From: Trichococcus palustris
GTDB lineage: Bacteria > Bacillota > Bacilli > Lactobacillales > Aerococcaceae
Reading direction: 5' to 3'
Assembly (NCBI RefSeq): GCF_900114465.1
Contig: NZ_FOTD01000021.1
Location: forward strand, 1-39,687
Length of the DNA stretch: 39,687 nt
Shown: piece after piece, positions 26,367 to 34,714 of the stretch
Numbering within the stretch: the first letter of the stretch is position 1
How the letters are laid out: each line of letters begins with the position of its first letter
Notes under the pieces: generated by a model
Databases searched by the model: none
Told to the model about the DNA's origin: nothing
What the model saw: only the letters and a program-made list of their open reading frames with translations
Made by a program: the position numbers and the translations under genes

Positions 26367-27074
26367 TTAGTTCATCATCTGTTGATGATAGTCTTGGGGA
26401 ATATCGAAACTGTCGGCTGGCACATTATCGGACAGTTCCAAAATCTCCATCATATTCACAACTTCGCCGTCTACCGTCTTTATTTTCTTCAGATTTTTTC
26501 CATCGAAATAATAGAACATATGCATGCCGCTTCCGGAGCGGTATTCCTCATATGTGAGACCATCTTCCTTGCCGCTGCCGACATATTCGATATCATCCAT
26601 CATAGGCATCACATTATCTTCGATGCTGGAGATGGCACTGTCCGATTCAGCAGCTTGATTCATGACACTTACCATTCTGTTCATGTGGTCGATCAGATAA
26701 ACTTTTCCGTCCATCATGATCATTTGCGTTTCCACGCCGTCTACTATGGAAGTGTATGCCGTCTTACCGCCTGAAACGATGGTGGTAGCCTCAGTTCCCA
26801 TCATCGCTCCGGCACCATCCGTTGCAGTTGTCCGCGTCCTCATATAATAGTGTCCGCTGTTGAACAGGTTTATATAATCCTTCGCTAACGTCCCTATTTG
26901 CTCACTTGTCCCTGATTCCGCACCCTCACTCGATTGATTATTGGTTGTTTTCGATTCCGTTTCCGATTGGCTTGTTGCCTCACTTGTTTTCGTAGTGGTG
27001 TCATTATTTTGACTGCACCCGACGATGAACAGACCCGCCATCAGCAGGATTCCATATAATTTGACTTGCTTCAT
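26367..27074 (-). CDS. Secreted lipoprotein, unknown function
   Basis: A 235-residue protein with a typical lipoprotein signal: MKQVKLYGILLMAGLFIVGC, cleavage before the Cys of the F-I-V-G-C box. A Ser/Thr/Glu-rich linker of about 40 residues follows. The folded part (about 60-235) alternates beta strands and is rich in Met (IMMDGKVYLIDHMNRMVSVM, GMHMFYYFDGKNL), recalling LolA/RsiV-like lipid- or cell-wall-sensing folds, but I do not recognise the family. The ATG at 27074 follows GGGAGTGG. It is monocistronic. Confidence 0.75.
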   Translation of the reverse strand: MKQVKLYGILLMAGLFIVGCSQNNDTTTKTSEATSQSETESKTTNNQSSEGAESGTSEQIGTLAKDYINLFNSGHYYMRTRTTATDGAGAMMGTEATTIVSGGKTAYTSIVDGVETQMIMMDGKVYLIDHMNRMVSVMNQAAESDSAISSIEDNVMPMMDDIEYVGSGKEDGLTYEEYRSGSGMHMFYYFDGKNLKKIKTVDGEVVNMMEILELSDNVPADSFDIPQDYHQQMMN

Positions 27075-27134
27075 CAAAATCCACTCCCTTTCGATACGTC
27101 CCCGTTAACTTTGACAGCGCATTCACTTTCTTTA

Positions 27135-27163
27135 AGTATACTCCAAAAAAATACTGCCCACAA
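27135..27163 (-). promoter_or_regulatory. Promoter of the lipoprotein gene
   Basis: TTGTGG (27158-27163), a 17-bp spacer and TATACT (27135-27140) on the minus strand, about 60 bp upstream of the ATG. Confidence 0.65.
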
Positions 27164-27259
27164 TTTCCGGGCGCTCCTGCCCCAAAGTTGTGTAATGCAT
27201 TTTTACTAACACTCCTTGCAGATAAGCGAAACCAGCTATTTTTGCTGCATAAGGATGCG

Positions 27260-27268
27260 TGCTATACT
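27260..27268 (+). promoter_or_regulatory. Extended -10 promoter of the NRDE gene
   Basis: TGCTATACT, a consensus extended -10 box, about 75 bp before the ATG at 27345; only T-rich sequence stands at -35. Confidence 0.5.
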
Positions 27269-27344
27269 GTAAGTAAAATCGAATGGAAAACGAAATCAGC
27301 CAACAATCTAGGCTTATTATTTTTCCAATGAGAGGAGAGTTCCT

Positions 27345-28121
27345 ATGTGTCTCATTGTATTACAAATCGATCAGCATCCGCGCTACAAATTTATCGTAGC
27401 CGCAAACCGCGATGAAGACTATGCGCGCCCGACAATGGCGGCCCATTTTTGGCCGGAATACCCCGGCTTGTTGGCGGGAAAGGATCTATCGGCGAAAGGC
27501 ACTTGGCTGGGAATAACCAAACAAGGCAGATTCGCCGCCATCACGAACGACTATACAGGTACCATGCCCAAGCTGCCGACTGGCGTCTCCAGGGGTAAAC
27601 TTGTCTTGGATTATCTGAGCAGCAATGAAAATCCCTTAGCTTACCTGCAACAGATTCAGGCAAAAAGGTTGCAATACAGCGGATTCAACCTTATCTTGGG
27701 CTCCATCGTACATCTTTACCACTACAACAACAGCATTGATGAAATAACCTTAATAGACGCGGGAATCCACGGAATAAGCAATGCGACGCTGGATACGCCG
27801 TGGCCAAAAGTCACCCAAACGAAAGCAGCCCTTTCCTCCTTGGATGCGCCCAGTGTTATCGACGAAGAAGCACTCTTCCACATCATGGCGGACAAAACGC
27901 CCGCACCGGATGAACTGCTTCCCGATTTGCCTTTGCCTATTGAGCAAAAACGGGCTGTTTCCGCCAATTTCATCGAGACACCGCATTTCGGCACGCGTTC
28001 CACCACCCTGCTGCTCGTCGATCATGCCGATCAGGTGACCTTTGCCGAACGGACCTACCTGGCGAACGGTGGAACAACGGATGTTCGTTTTTCATTTCCG
28101 ATCGAGCCGGCTGAAAGCTGA
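27345..28121 (+). CDS. NRDE family (TANGO2-like) protein
   Basis: A 258-residue Ntn-hydrolase-like protein. It begins MCLIVLQI and carries the eponymous N-R-D-E motif (AANRDEDYARPT) near residue 22; after initiator Met removal Cys2 would be N-terminal, as in Ntn hydrolases. GTWLGITKQGRFAAITN is also family-typical. The eukaryotic homologue TANGO2 is linked to haem and lipid handling, but the bacterial function is unknown. The ATG follows GAGGAGAG. It is monocistronic and convergent with gpmA. Confidence 0.85.
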   Translation: MCLIVLQIDQHPRYKFIVAANRDEDYARPTMAAHFWPEYPGLLAGKDLSAKGTWLGITKQGRFAAITNDYTGTMPKLPTGVSRGKLVLDYLSSNENPLAYLQQIQAKRLQYSGFNLILGSIVHLYHYNNSIDEITLIDAGIHGISNATLDTPWPKVTQTKAALSSLDAPSVIDEEALFHIMADKTPAPDELLPDLPLPIEQKRAVSANFIETPHFGTRSTTLLLVDHADQVTFAERTYLANGGTTDVRFSFPIEPAES

Positions 28122-28124
28122 TGC

Positions 28125-28177
28125 AAAAAAGAGCAATTACGGTCAGTGGATTATCCTCTGCCCGTAATTGCTTTTTT
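28125..28177. terminator. Bidirectional terminator between the NRDE gene and gpmA
   Basis: Stem GCAATTACGG (28133-28142) / CCGTAATTGC (28162-28171), flanked by A6 on one side and T6 on the other. Confidence 0.9.
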
Positions 28178-28181
28178 CATT

Positions 28182-28868
28182 TTATAGGTAATATTTTTTG
28201 ATGACGGATAAGTCATCCTGCAGTTCATAGACCAAAGGCTTGCCGGTAGGTATCTCCAGCGCCATGATCTCGTCATCAGGTATTTCTTCGATGTATTTGA
28301 TCAATGCCCGCAGGGAATTTCCGTGCGCGGCGACCAGCACCGTTTTCCGATCCAATATCGCCGGGGCGATCTGGTCTTCCCAGAACGGGATGACCCGTTC
28401 CAACGTGGTCTCCAGATTTTCGCCCATCGGAATGACGCGTTTTTGCAGATTGGCGTAGCGGCGGTCGTTGGCTGGCGAAAGTGGATTATCCGGGTTCATC
28501 AGCGGCGGCAACGTATTGTATGAACGGCGCCATTGATGAACCAGCTCCTCGCCGTATTTCTCTGCCGTCTCCTGTTTGTTCAGACCCTGCAGATCGCCAT
28601 AATGGCGTTCATTGAGCCGCCAGCTCTTCACTTCCGGCACCCACAATTGGTCGGTTTCCTCCAAGATGATATGGCAAGTTTTGATCGCTCTTCTCAGCAC
28701 CGAGGTAAAGGCCAGGTCAAATTCAATCCCGGCTTCCTTTATTTTCCGGCCGGCTTCTTCCGCTTCCAGAACGCCCTTTTCACTCAGATCCACGTCGACC
28801 CATCCCGTAAACAGGTTCAGCAAATTCCATTCGCTCACACCATGACGGACAAAAACAATTCTCCTCAT
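28182..28868 (-). CDS. gpmA: 2,3-bisphosphoglycerate-dependent phosphoglycerate mutase
   Basis: A 228-residue glycolytic enzyme interconverting 3- and 2-phosphoglycerate. It has the phosphohistidine motif V-R-H-G-V-S-E-W-N at the N-terminus, [14 protein letters not shown] with the catalytic Glu, RRSYNTLPP, and the second His in [15 protein letters not shown]. Two ATG codons follow each other; the second (28868) has better spacing from AGGGA. It is monocistronic, with no other glycolytic gene near, so it may be one of two mutases in the genome. Confidence 0.92.
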   Translation of the reverse strand: MRRIVFVRHGVSEWNLLNLFTGWVDVDLSEKGVLEAEEAGRKIKEAGIEFDLAFTSVLRRAIKTCHIILEETDQLWVPEVKSWRLNERHYGDLQGLNKQETAEKYGEELVHQWRRSYNTLPPLMNPDNPLSPANDRRYANLQKRVIPMGENLETTLERVIPFWEDQIAPAILDRKTVLVAAHGNSLRALIKYIEEIPDDEIMALEIPTGKPLVYELQDDLSVIKKYYL

Positions 28869-28927
28869 CATCGTCCCTACTTTCTACCTGCATTTTTCTT
28901 TTATTGTACTACTGCAGGCTGTAAAAG

Positions 28928-29719
28928 TCAGGTAATAGGACTGTTCGCTTTGCCGCGTATGGCATCCACAATGCCCGCGACAAATTCGCCGACGGGTTTC
29001 GGAGAATCTTCTCCGTATTTCTCCATGATGTTGATGATCGCCGAACCGATGATGACGCCATCTGCCGCTTCACTCATCGCTTTGGCCTGCTGGGCGTTGG
29101 AGATGCCGAAGCCTACGGCGCAAGGGATGTCGCTGACTTTCCGGATTTCCGCCAAAATCGTTCCGATATCCGTCGTGATGTCGCTGCGTACGCCGGTGAC
29201 GCCCAACGAAGAAACGACGTATAAAAATCCTTCCGCTTCCTTGGCGATCATGGCGATGCGCTCCGCCGAAGAAGGGGCGACCATTGAGATAAGGGTGACG
29301 CCATTCTTTCTGCATGCGGCCTGAACCAAATGCTTCTCTTCAAATGGCACATCCGGGATGATGATGCCATCGATTCCCACTTCGCTGCAGCGTGCCATGA
29401 ATTTATCGATTCCGTAAACGAACACCGGGTTGATGTAGGTCATAAAAACAAAAGGCGTAGTGATCTCGGTCCGCAGTTCAGCGACCATCCGGAAGATATC
29501 GTCCGTATTGATGCCGTTTGCCAGCGCCCGCTCGTCCGCTTTTTGAATGGCCGGTCCTTCCGCCACCGGATCGGAGAAGGGGATCCCTATTTCGACGATA
29601 TCCGCCCCGTTCGCCACTATTTCCCTGATCAATTCCTTCGTTGTCGCCAGATTTGGATCACCCGCCGTCACGAAAGGGATAAACGCTTTATGCCGAAATG
29701 CATCTGTTATTCTACTCAT
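28928..29719 (-). CDS. trpA: Tryptophan synthase alpha chain
   Basis: A 263-residue TIM barrel that cleaves indole-3-glycerol phosphate to indole and passes it to TrpB. It starts [19 protein letters not shown]. The catalytic Glu is E43 ([10 protein letters not shown]). The second catalytic acid, an Asp in the usual D-P-L-A-D-G motif, is Glu here (DPVAEG, E54), a variant I associate with clostridial-type TrpA. Loop 6 region [12 protein letters not shown] and phosphate-binding GFGIS and IIGSAI are intact. Its ATG overlaps the end of trpB by eight bases, with its own AAAGGAG inside trpB. Confidence 0.95.
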   Translation of the reverse strand: MSRITDAFRHKAFIPFVTAGDPNLATTKELIREIVANGADIVEIGIPFSDPVAEGPAIQKADERALANGINTDDIFRMVAELRTEITTPFVFMTYINPVFVYGIDKFMARCSEVGIDGIIIPDVPFEEKHLVQAACRKNGVTLISMVAPSSAERIAMIAKEAEGFLYVVSSLGVTGVRSDITTDIGTILAEIRKVSDIPCAVGFGISNAQQAKAMSEAADGVIIGSAIINIMEKYGEDSPKPVGEFVAGIVDAIRGKANSPIT

Positions 29720-30893
29720 AGATTTCCACTCCTTTATATCTTGCGATTGCCGCTACGTCTTTATCCCCACGCCCGGACAGGCAGATGACGATCACCTTGT
29801 CCTTGTCCAGCGTCGGCGCCAACTTGATGGCATGTGCCAAAGCGTGCGAACTTTCGATGGCCGGGATGATTCCTTCCTTTTTCGATAAATATTCAAAGGC
29901 TGCGACGGCTTCATCATCCGTGACGGAAACATATTCCGCACGCTCGCGATCATAAAGATCGGCGTGTTCCGGTCCGATGCCGGGATAATCCAATCCTGCC
30001 GATATGGAGTAGACCGGTGCGATTTGGCCGTATTCGTCCTGGCAGAAATAGGACTTCATCCCGTGGAAAATGCCGGGAGTCCCCGTTGCGATGGTGGCTG
30101 CCGTATCTTTCGTGTGGATACCCCGGCCGGCTGCTTCGCATCCGATCAGGCGCACACTTTCATCACCGATGAAATCATAGAAGGTCCCGATGGCGTTCGA
30201 ACCGCCGCCTACACAGGCCATCACGACATCCGGCAGTTTCCCTTCCGCTGTGAATAGCTGCGCTTTGGTTTCCTCGCCGATGATTTTCTGGAAATCACGG
30301 ACCATCATCGGGAAAGGATGCGGTCCCATCACGGAGCCGATGCAGTAATGCGACTCCTCAAAGGTAGCGGCCCAATCCTTCATCGCTTCGTTCACGGCAT
30401 CTTTCAGGGTAGCCGTCCCACTCGTAACCGGAATCACTTTCGTCCCGAGCAGCTCCATCCGGAAAACATTCAATGCCTGACGCTGGGTGTCCTCTTCCCC
30501 CATGTAGACGACGCATTCCATATCCAGCAAAGCTGCGGCAGTTGCGGTCGCCACGCCGTGTTGGCCGGCACCCGTTTCCGCAATGATACGTTTCTTGCCC
30601 ATCTTCTTCGCCAACAACACTTGCCCGAGCGCATTGTTTATTTTGTGGGATCCCGTATGGTTCAGGTCTTCCCGTTTCAAATAAACCTTTGCTCCGCCCA
30701 AATCATCTGTCATCTTCTTGGCAAAATATAACCGGGATGGTCTCCCCGCATAATCATTCAACAAATCGTTTAGTTCCTTCTTAAAGCCAGTATCTTCCTG
30801 ATAATGGAAAAATGCCTTTTCCAATTCCAAACAAGCGTTCATCAATGTTTCGGGAATAAATTGTCCCCCGTGGTTGCCAAAATACTGATTCAT
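29712..30893 (-). CDS. trpB: Tryptophan synthase beta chain
   Basis: A 393-residue PLP enzyme that condenses indole with serine to give tryptophan. The PLP lysine is in HTGSHKINN, the catalytic Glu in [11 protein letters not shown], and the phosphate-binding loop is [10 protein letters not shown]. It begins [15 protein letters not shown], the TrpB1 (alpha-dependent) form. The ATG follows AGGAGG. It is the first structural gene of a two-gene trpBA operon; trpE, G, D, C and F are not here. A Trp-specific T-box and a short leader open frame precede it. Confidence 0.95.
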   Translation of the reverse strand: MNQYFGNHGGQFIPETLMNACLELEKAFFHYQEDTGFKKELNDLLNDYAGRPSRLYFAKKMTDDLGGAKVYLKREDLNHTGSHKINNALGQVLLAKKMGKKRIIAETGAGQHGVATATAAALLDMECVVYMGEEDTQRQALNVFRMELLGTKVIPVTSGTATLKDAVNEAMKDWAATFEESHYCIGSVMGPHPFPMMVRDFQKIIGEETKAQLFTAEGKLPDVVMACVGGGSNAIGTFYDFIGDESVRLIGCEAAGRGIHTKDTAATIATGTPGIFHGMKSYFCQDEYGQIAPVYSISAGLDYPGIGPEHADLYDRERAEYVSVTDDEAVAAFEYLSKKEGIIPAIESSHALAHAIKLAPTLDKDKVIVICLSGRGDKDVAAIARYKGVEIYE

Positions 30894-30998
30894 CTGTTTA
30901 CCTCCTACTATTCTCTGTGATTATCATTCTGTTCTTTCGCACAAACGATTGGCTGCCTTTTGCCTGTCCCTTGCATCATTTTTATCTCATTAATCCTA

Positions 30999-31055
30999 TT
31001 AAGGACGCCAATACCGATTGGAGGTTGAATGGCATGATCTATTTTTTGTCTGCAT
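30999..31055 (-). CDS. Candidate 18-residue trp leader peptide
   Basis: Between the T-box terminator and trpB lies ATG with a good AGGGGG site seven bases before it. It encodes M-Q-T-K-N-R-S-C-H-S-T-S-N-R-Y-W-R-P and stops. The single Trp sits three codons from the end, like attenuation leader peptides of other trp operons (which usually have two or more Trp). It ends about 105 nt before trpB. Evidence is position, ribosome site and composition; translation is unproven. Confidence 0.5.
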   Translation of the reverse strand: MQTKNRSCHSTSNRYWRP

Positions 31056-31106
31056 CTTTTTTCCCCCTAATTCCTGATTCCTAGCGAAAGAATGATTTTC
31101 GGGTAC

Positions 31107-31412
31107 AAAAAAAGCCCTTGTCCCCCCTTTAAAGGGACAAGAGCTCTGATTATCTCCTGCGATACCACCCAAATTGACGATTTCCATCGCCCACTCGTTA
31201 CGCATACTACCATATGCGCCTGCCTGATAACGGATCAGGTTTCCCGTTCGCCCCTACTCTTTTCAAGGCAACCCTCTCAAGCCCATTCCGTATCAATCCT
31301 GTTGTCGCATTCTCACTGGTGGCGACTCTCTGGAAACATTGTATGATACGTACTCTTCTTGATTGTCGGTTTCATTAGATAACCATGCTTTTTCTAACGT
31401 TTTTTTAATGTT
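31107..31412 (-). promoter_or_regulatory. Tryptophan T-box riboswitch upstream of trpBA
   Basis: Read on the minus strand, a Stem I region with CAGAGAG and GTGAGAA landmarks leads to a specifier GAA-TGG-GC (Trp codon at 31283-31285). The T-box GGGTGGTATCGCAG follows (near 31160-31173), then the terminator CTCTTGTCCC/GGGACAAGGGC with seven T (31107-31146). Uncharged tRNA-Trp should favour read-through into trpBA. Confidence 0.93.
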
Positions 31413-31418
31413 GAGGAT

Positions 31419-31447
31419 ATCTTAACGCATTGTTTTCCTTTCGTCAA
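31419..31447 (-). promoter_or_regulatory. Promoter of the trp T-box transcript
   Basis: TTGACG (31442-31447), a 17-bp spacer and TAAGAT (31419-31424) on the minus strand, just upstream of the T-box. Confidence 0.7.
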
Positions 31448-31570
31448 CTGTTTTTATGTTTTTATTTTTTTGTCACTGATTTTCAGTGACTTCATTATTT
31501 TGCAGCGGGTTTCACATTCTATGTTTTCGGAAAATTCGTGTAAAATAAATTCATAACAAAGATAAAGGAC

Positions 31571-32089
31571 GTGTTCCCCCTGAAACAGCCAGACCGAATA
31601 ACTTCGATGGCGCCTGTTATCGATTCCGAAGCCAAGGTATTGATCTTGGGATCGATCCCCGGCGTAAAATCATTGCAGGCGCAACACTATTACGGGAATC
31701 CGCGGAATCATTTCTGGGAGATCATCTTCGCAATCCTGCAGGAAGAAGATCCCGGAGAATACGCGGCTAGGCTTGCGCTTCTGCAACAGCACCACATCGC
31801 CCTATGGGATGTGATCCATTCCTGTTACCGCAAGGGCAGCCTCGACTCGGCCATAACCGAAGAACTCCCCAATGACCTGGAAAAGCTTTACCGCGATTAT
31901 CCCAAACTTAGGGTCGTCGTCTTCAACGGCGGCAAAGCCTACCGGAGTTACCGAAAGCACATCGGGTTGGATGCTGCTCCCTGCCTCCGCTATTTGCCGA
32001 TGCCCTCGACAAGCCCGATGCCGGGAAAGAATGTCAAAAGCCTGCCTGAGAAGGTGGAGGCTTGGGCGGAACTGAAGCAGTATCTCTGA
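31571..32089 (+). CDS. DNA-deoxyinosine (hypoxanthine-DNA) glycosylase, UDG family 6
   Basis: A 172-residue base-excision repair glycosylase of the uracil-DNA glycosylase superfamily. Motif 1 is LGSIPGVKSLQAQHYYGNPRNHFW; in family 6 the catalytic Asn is the one in G-N-P-R-N rather than an Asp or Asn of other families. The C-terminal DNA-binding motif is L-P-M-P-S-T-S-P-M. Such enzymes remove hypoxanthine produced by adenine deamination. The reading frame opens at GTG 31571, close to AAAGGA; CTG at 31580 has better spacing, so the exact start is open. It is monocistronic. Confidence 0.88.
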   Translation: MFPLKQPDRITSMAPVIDSEAKVLILGSIPGVKSLQAQHYYGNPRNHFWEIIFAILQEEDPGEYAARLALLQQHHIALWDVIHSCYRKGSLDSAITEELPNDLEKLYRDYPKLRVVVFNGGKAYRSYRKHIGLDAAPCLRYLPMPSTSPMPGKNVKSLPEKVEAWAELKQYL

Positions 32090-32092
32090 AAA

Positions 32093-32139
32093 GAAAAGCT
32101 TAGATACCAAGGTTAAAAAACCGTGTATCTAAGCTTTTC
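32093..32139. terminator. Bidirectional terminator between the glycosylase gene and metY
   Basis: A perfect 15-bp stem GAAAAGCTTAGATAC/GTATCTAAGCTTTTC with an inner GGTT/AACC step in the loop, between convergent genes. Confidence 0.9.
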
Positions 32140-32149
32140 GTTTGTTGTT

Positions 32150-33430
32150 TTAGATTTGTTGGAACGCTTGATCCAAGTCAGCGATGATGTCGTCCGCATT
32201 TTCGATTCCGATGGACAGACGGATCATGTCGCCGGATACGCCCGCAGCCACCAAGTCCTCTTCACTCAGTTGGGCGTGGGTTGTACTCGCCGGATGGATG
32301 ACCAAGGATTTCGCATCGGCAACGTTCGCCAACAGGGAGAACAGTTCCAGTTTGTCGATCCAGTCGATCCCGGCTTGCTTGCCGCCTTTGATGCCGAAGG
32401 TGAAGATGGAGCCGACGCCTTTAGGGAAGTATTTATCCGCCAAGGCTTTGTATTTGCTGTCTTCCAATTCCGGATAATTCACCCAAGATACTTTCGGATG
32501 GTTCGCGAGGTAGGTAACGACTTTGCGGGCGTTTTCCACATGGCGTTCCACGCGCAGCGACAACGTTTCGATCCCCTGCAGCAACAGGAAAGCGTCAATC
32601 GGCCCGATGCAGGCGCCAGTGTCGCGCAACAATTGCACACGGATTTTGGTTGTGAATGCTCCCGGACCTAAGTCGGCATAGACCAAGCCATTGTAATGTT
32701 CATCGGGTTCCGTGAAGCCGGGGTATTTTCCGCTCGCTTTGTAATCGAATTTGCCGGATTCAACGACAACGCCGCCCATGGTCGTGCCGTGGCCGCCCAG
32801 GAATTTTGTGGCGGAATGGACAACGACGTCCGCGCCGAATTCGAAGGGACGGATCAGGTAAGGCGTCCCGAAGGTGTTGTCGACGATCAAGATGATGCCG
32901 TGTTTATGCGCAATATCGGCCACTTTTTCGATGTCGATCAGGTTGATGCTTGGGTTACCGATCGATTCGATGAAAATTGCTTTCGTTTTTTCGGTGATGG
33001 CCGCTTCGAAGTTGTTCAGATCATCCGGATCGACGAAAGTCGTTTTGATTCCCAGATTCTTCAACGTTGCACCGAACAGGTTGAAGGTTCCGCCATACAG
33101 GGTGCTCGCAGCGACGATTTCATCGCCTGCGCCTGCAACGTTCAGGATGGCGTAAGTGATCGCCGCCGAACCGGATGCAACCGTAATGCCTGATGTTCCG
33201 CCTTCCAACGCCGCAACGCGCGCATCCACGACTGCTGTCGTCGGATTCGTCAGACGGGTATAGACGTTACCTGCATCCGTCAATGCAAAACGGCCGGCCG
33301 CTTGTTCCGCACTGTCAAAGACAAAAGCGGTTGTTTGGTAGATCGGAACCGCACGGGCACCTGTCACGGAATCCGGTACTTGTCCTGCGTGTACTTGTAG
33401 TGTTTCAAAGCTATAATTCGTTGCTGTCAT
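32150..33430 (-). CDS. metY: O-acetylhomoserine sulfhydrylase (O-acetylhomoserine aminocarboxypropyltransferase)
   Basis: A 426-residue PLP enzyme of the Cys/Met metabolism family that makes homocysteine from O-acetylhomoserine and sulfide. It starts [29 protein letters not shown], and the PLP lysine is in [14 protein letters not shown]. The MetY-specific internal insert ([29 protein letters not shown]) separates it from shorter CGS/CBL enzymes. The ATG follows AAGGGAAAG. It is the only structural gene behind a methionine T-box; no metA/metX is adjacent. Confidence 0.93.
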   Translation of the reverse strand: MTATNYSFETLQVHAGQVPDSVTGARAVPIYQTTAFVFDSAEQAAGRFALTDAGNVYTRLTNPTTAVVDARVAALEGGTSGITVASGSAAITYAILNVAGAGDEIVAASTLYGGTFNLFGATLKNLGIKTTFVDPDDLNNFEAAITEKTKAIFIESIGNPSINLIDIEKVADIAHKHGIILIVDNTFGTPYLIRPFEFGADVVVHSATKFLGGHGTTMGGVVVESGKFDYKASGKYPGFTEPDEHYNGLVYADLGPGAFTTKIRVQLLRDTGACIGPIDAFLLLQGIETLSLRVERHVENARKVVTYLANHPKVSWVNYPELEDSKYKALADKYFPKGVGSIFTFGIKGGKQAGIDWIDKLELFSLLANVADAKSLVIHPASTTHAQLSEEDLVAAGVSGDMIRLSIGIENADDIIADLDQAFQQI

Positions 33431-33534
33431 TTTTCATCTTTCCCTTCTGATTTTCAAATTGTTTTCCCAATAGTAATCGCTTTTACTAGTAATTGTCGGT
33501 TTAGCCGAGAGTGAGTCCCCTTCCTTGCGGAAAA

Positions 33535-33815
33535 ATAAAAAAAGCTCTCGTCTCTATATTTCAAATGTTTGAAATACAGGGACGAAAGCTCTTCGTGTTA
33601 CCACCCAGGTTCATACGGACCTCACGATCCATATCTTAAAAAGTACGCAAGATTGCTCTTGTTATACTCCTGTACCGTAACGTGTACAAAACGAAGCAAC
33701 ACTATCTGCATTGCCTTGCTCCAAGACCATCTTCGCTTCTTCTCACCATACCCCTTTTCACCTGCCGGGGCTCTCTGAAATGATAATTGAAAGGTACTCT
33801 TCTCTTCATCGCTCT
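33535..33815 (-). promoter_or_regulatory. Methionine T-box riboswitch upstream of metY
   Basis: On the minus strand, the Stem I landmarks TTTCAGAGAG and GGTGAGAA precede a likely specifier ATG (33728-33730) within GCGAAG-ATG-GTC. The T-box GGGTGGTAACACG lies near 33594-33606. The terminator stem AGCTTTCGTC...GACGAGAGCT (33542-33589) is followed by seven T. Low charged tRNA-Met should switch metY on. Confidence 0.9.
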
Positions 33816-33833
33816 TCTATTAAGATTGGATTA

Positions 33834-33862
33834 AATATAACACCAGTTTCTAACCTTGTCAA
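33834..33862 (-). promoter_or_regulatory. Promoter of the metY T-box transcript
   Basis: Consensus TTGACA (33857-33862), a 17-bp spacer and TATATT (33834-33839) with an extended TG on the minus strand, starting the T-box leader. Confidence 0.85.
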
Positions 33863-33976
33863 ACACTTATTTTAAAGAAATGAGAAGATTTTTGGTAGCT
33901 TTGCCCTCCAGCTGAGCAAACCGGACCTCATTTTCCTGTTGAATGCCTTATACTTAACAATAAGAGGTGATAAAAA

Positions 33977-34315
33977 ATGAAACTGACATTCACGGAAAAT
34001 GCCATCAGTCGCTTGGGAAAATTGGGGATGACCGAAGACCTTTCACTTTTCATGAGTTCCATTTATGGCTGCGGCGGTCCCGACGGCAGCATGTTCACGA
34101 TCCGCGCATTCGATACGGACAACCCCGCCTATAATACGATTTTGGATACCAATTTAGGCGCGGTCAAAGCCGTCAAAGATAACTTGGTTCAATTGGACGA
34201 CGACAATACCATCGATTTCAACGACAGCACGTTCTCCTTCGTCCTGAAGAGCGATCGCGGTTTACTGAATCCGAATATGCCCTACGAAAATATGAAGCTG
34301 AAAGCCAACAAATGA
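33977..34315 (+). CDS. HesB/YqkB-like small protein (iron-sulfur biosynthesis family fold)
   Basis: A 112-residue protein with the A-type (HesB) fold pattern: LTFTENAISRLGKL, then the YGCGGPDGSMFTIRA hairpin and a VQLDDDNTIDFNDSTFSFVLKSDRGLLNPNMPY end. It has only one cysteine (in Y-G-C-G-G), not the three of true A-type iron-sulfur carriers, which matches the Firmicutes YqkB/YneR branch of unknown role. The ATG follows AGAGGTG. It is a single gene with its own terminator. Confidence 0.8.
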   Translation: MKLTFTENAISRLGKLGMTEDLSLFMSSIYGCGGPDGSMFTIRAFDTDNPAYNTILDTNLGAVKAVKDNLVQLDDDNTIDFNDSTFSFVLKSDRGLLNPNMPYENMKLKANK

Positions 34316-34328
34316 TGAACAGGAACCA

Positions 34329-34358
34329 AAAAGGGAAAGCCAACGCGCCTTCCCTTTT
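34329..34358 (+). terminator. Terminator of the HesB-like gene
   Basis: Stem AAAAGGGAA/TTCCCTTTT (34329-34337, 34350-34358) followed by CTTGTT, 15 bp after the stop. Confidence 0.75.
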
Positions 34359-34399
34359 CTTGTTAATATAACGTTTTTTTCCGGAATTGTTTGGCCAGG

Positions 34400-34437
34400 A
34401 AGATCGCCCTGATGGTTATGTCGATCAGGGCGATCTT
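34400..34437. repeat. Perfect 14-bp hairpin preceding the CTCCGG array
   Basis: AAGATCGCCCTGAT (34400-34413) and its exact complement (34424-34437) enclose GGTTATGTCG. It directly abuts the first CTCCGG arm and has no T-tract. Confidence 0.75.
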
Positions 34438-34614
34438 CTCCGGTGAACCAGATTTCCGCCGGAGCAGAGAACCCAAAAAATGTCTCCTCCGGTCAGCTAG
34501 GCTTCGCCGGAGTTCTGCTACCCAGAAATAAATCTGCTCCGGCCAACAGATTGCTTGCCGGAGCTGGGTACCACGAAAGACTCCGTTCTTCGGCGAACGC
34601 CTCCTTCATCGGAG
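34438..34614. repeat. Array of four CTCCGG...CCGGAG hairpin units, about 49-bp period
   Basis: Inverted arms CTCCGG and CCGGAG occur at 34438-34464, 34487-34512 and 34537-34563. A shorter-armed fourth, CTCCG...CGGAG, is at 34581-34614. Unit starts are spaced 49, 50 and 44 bp. Each loop is about 14-15 bp, and the linkers share an ACCCA-like word followed by an A-rich stretch. Long open frames on both strands are by-products of the repetition. It fills the gap between the HesB-like gene and the ABC operon terminator. Confidence 0.75.
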
Positions 34615-34658
34615 ATGCCGCTCTCATCCGGGAATTTAGTTCCCACTTACTACGAAAT

Positions 34659-34708
34659 AAAAAGGGGGTGGACCTGCCGTCGCTTGACTGCAGGTCCACC
34701 TCCTTTTT
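34659..34708 (-). terminator. Terminator of the marR-ABC exporter operon
   Basis: A 19-bp stem with one mismatch, arms 34659-34677 (AAAAAGGGGGTGGACCTGC) and 34690-34708, ending in T5 on the minus strand just after the stop of the exporter gene. Confidence 0.92.
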
Positions 34709-34714
34709 GTGTTA

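Noticed and set aside
28533-29324. 263-aa plus-strand frame
   Set aside because: It runs across gpmA and trpA on the opposite strand and has no recognisable domain.
30999-31205. 68-aa frame covering the trp leader peptide
   Set aside because: It begins inside the T-box and crosses its terminator; only the last 18 codons have a ribosome site.
33569-33778. 69-aa plus-strand frame
   Set aside because: It lies antisense to the Met T-box, where RNA structure explains the sequence.
34438-34614. Possible CRISPR array
   Set aside because: The conserved words are short inverted arms, not a constant direct repeat; loops and linkers vary in length, and there are no cas genes.
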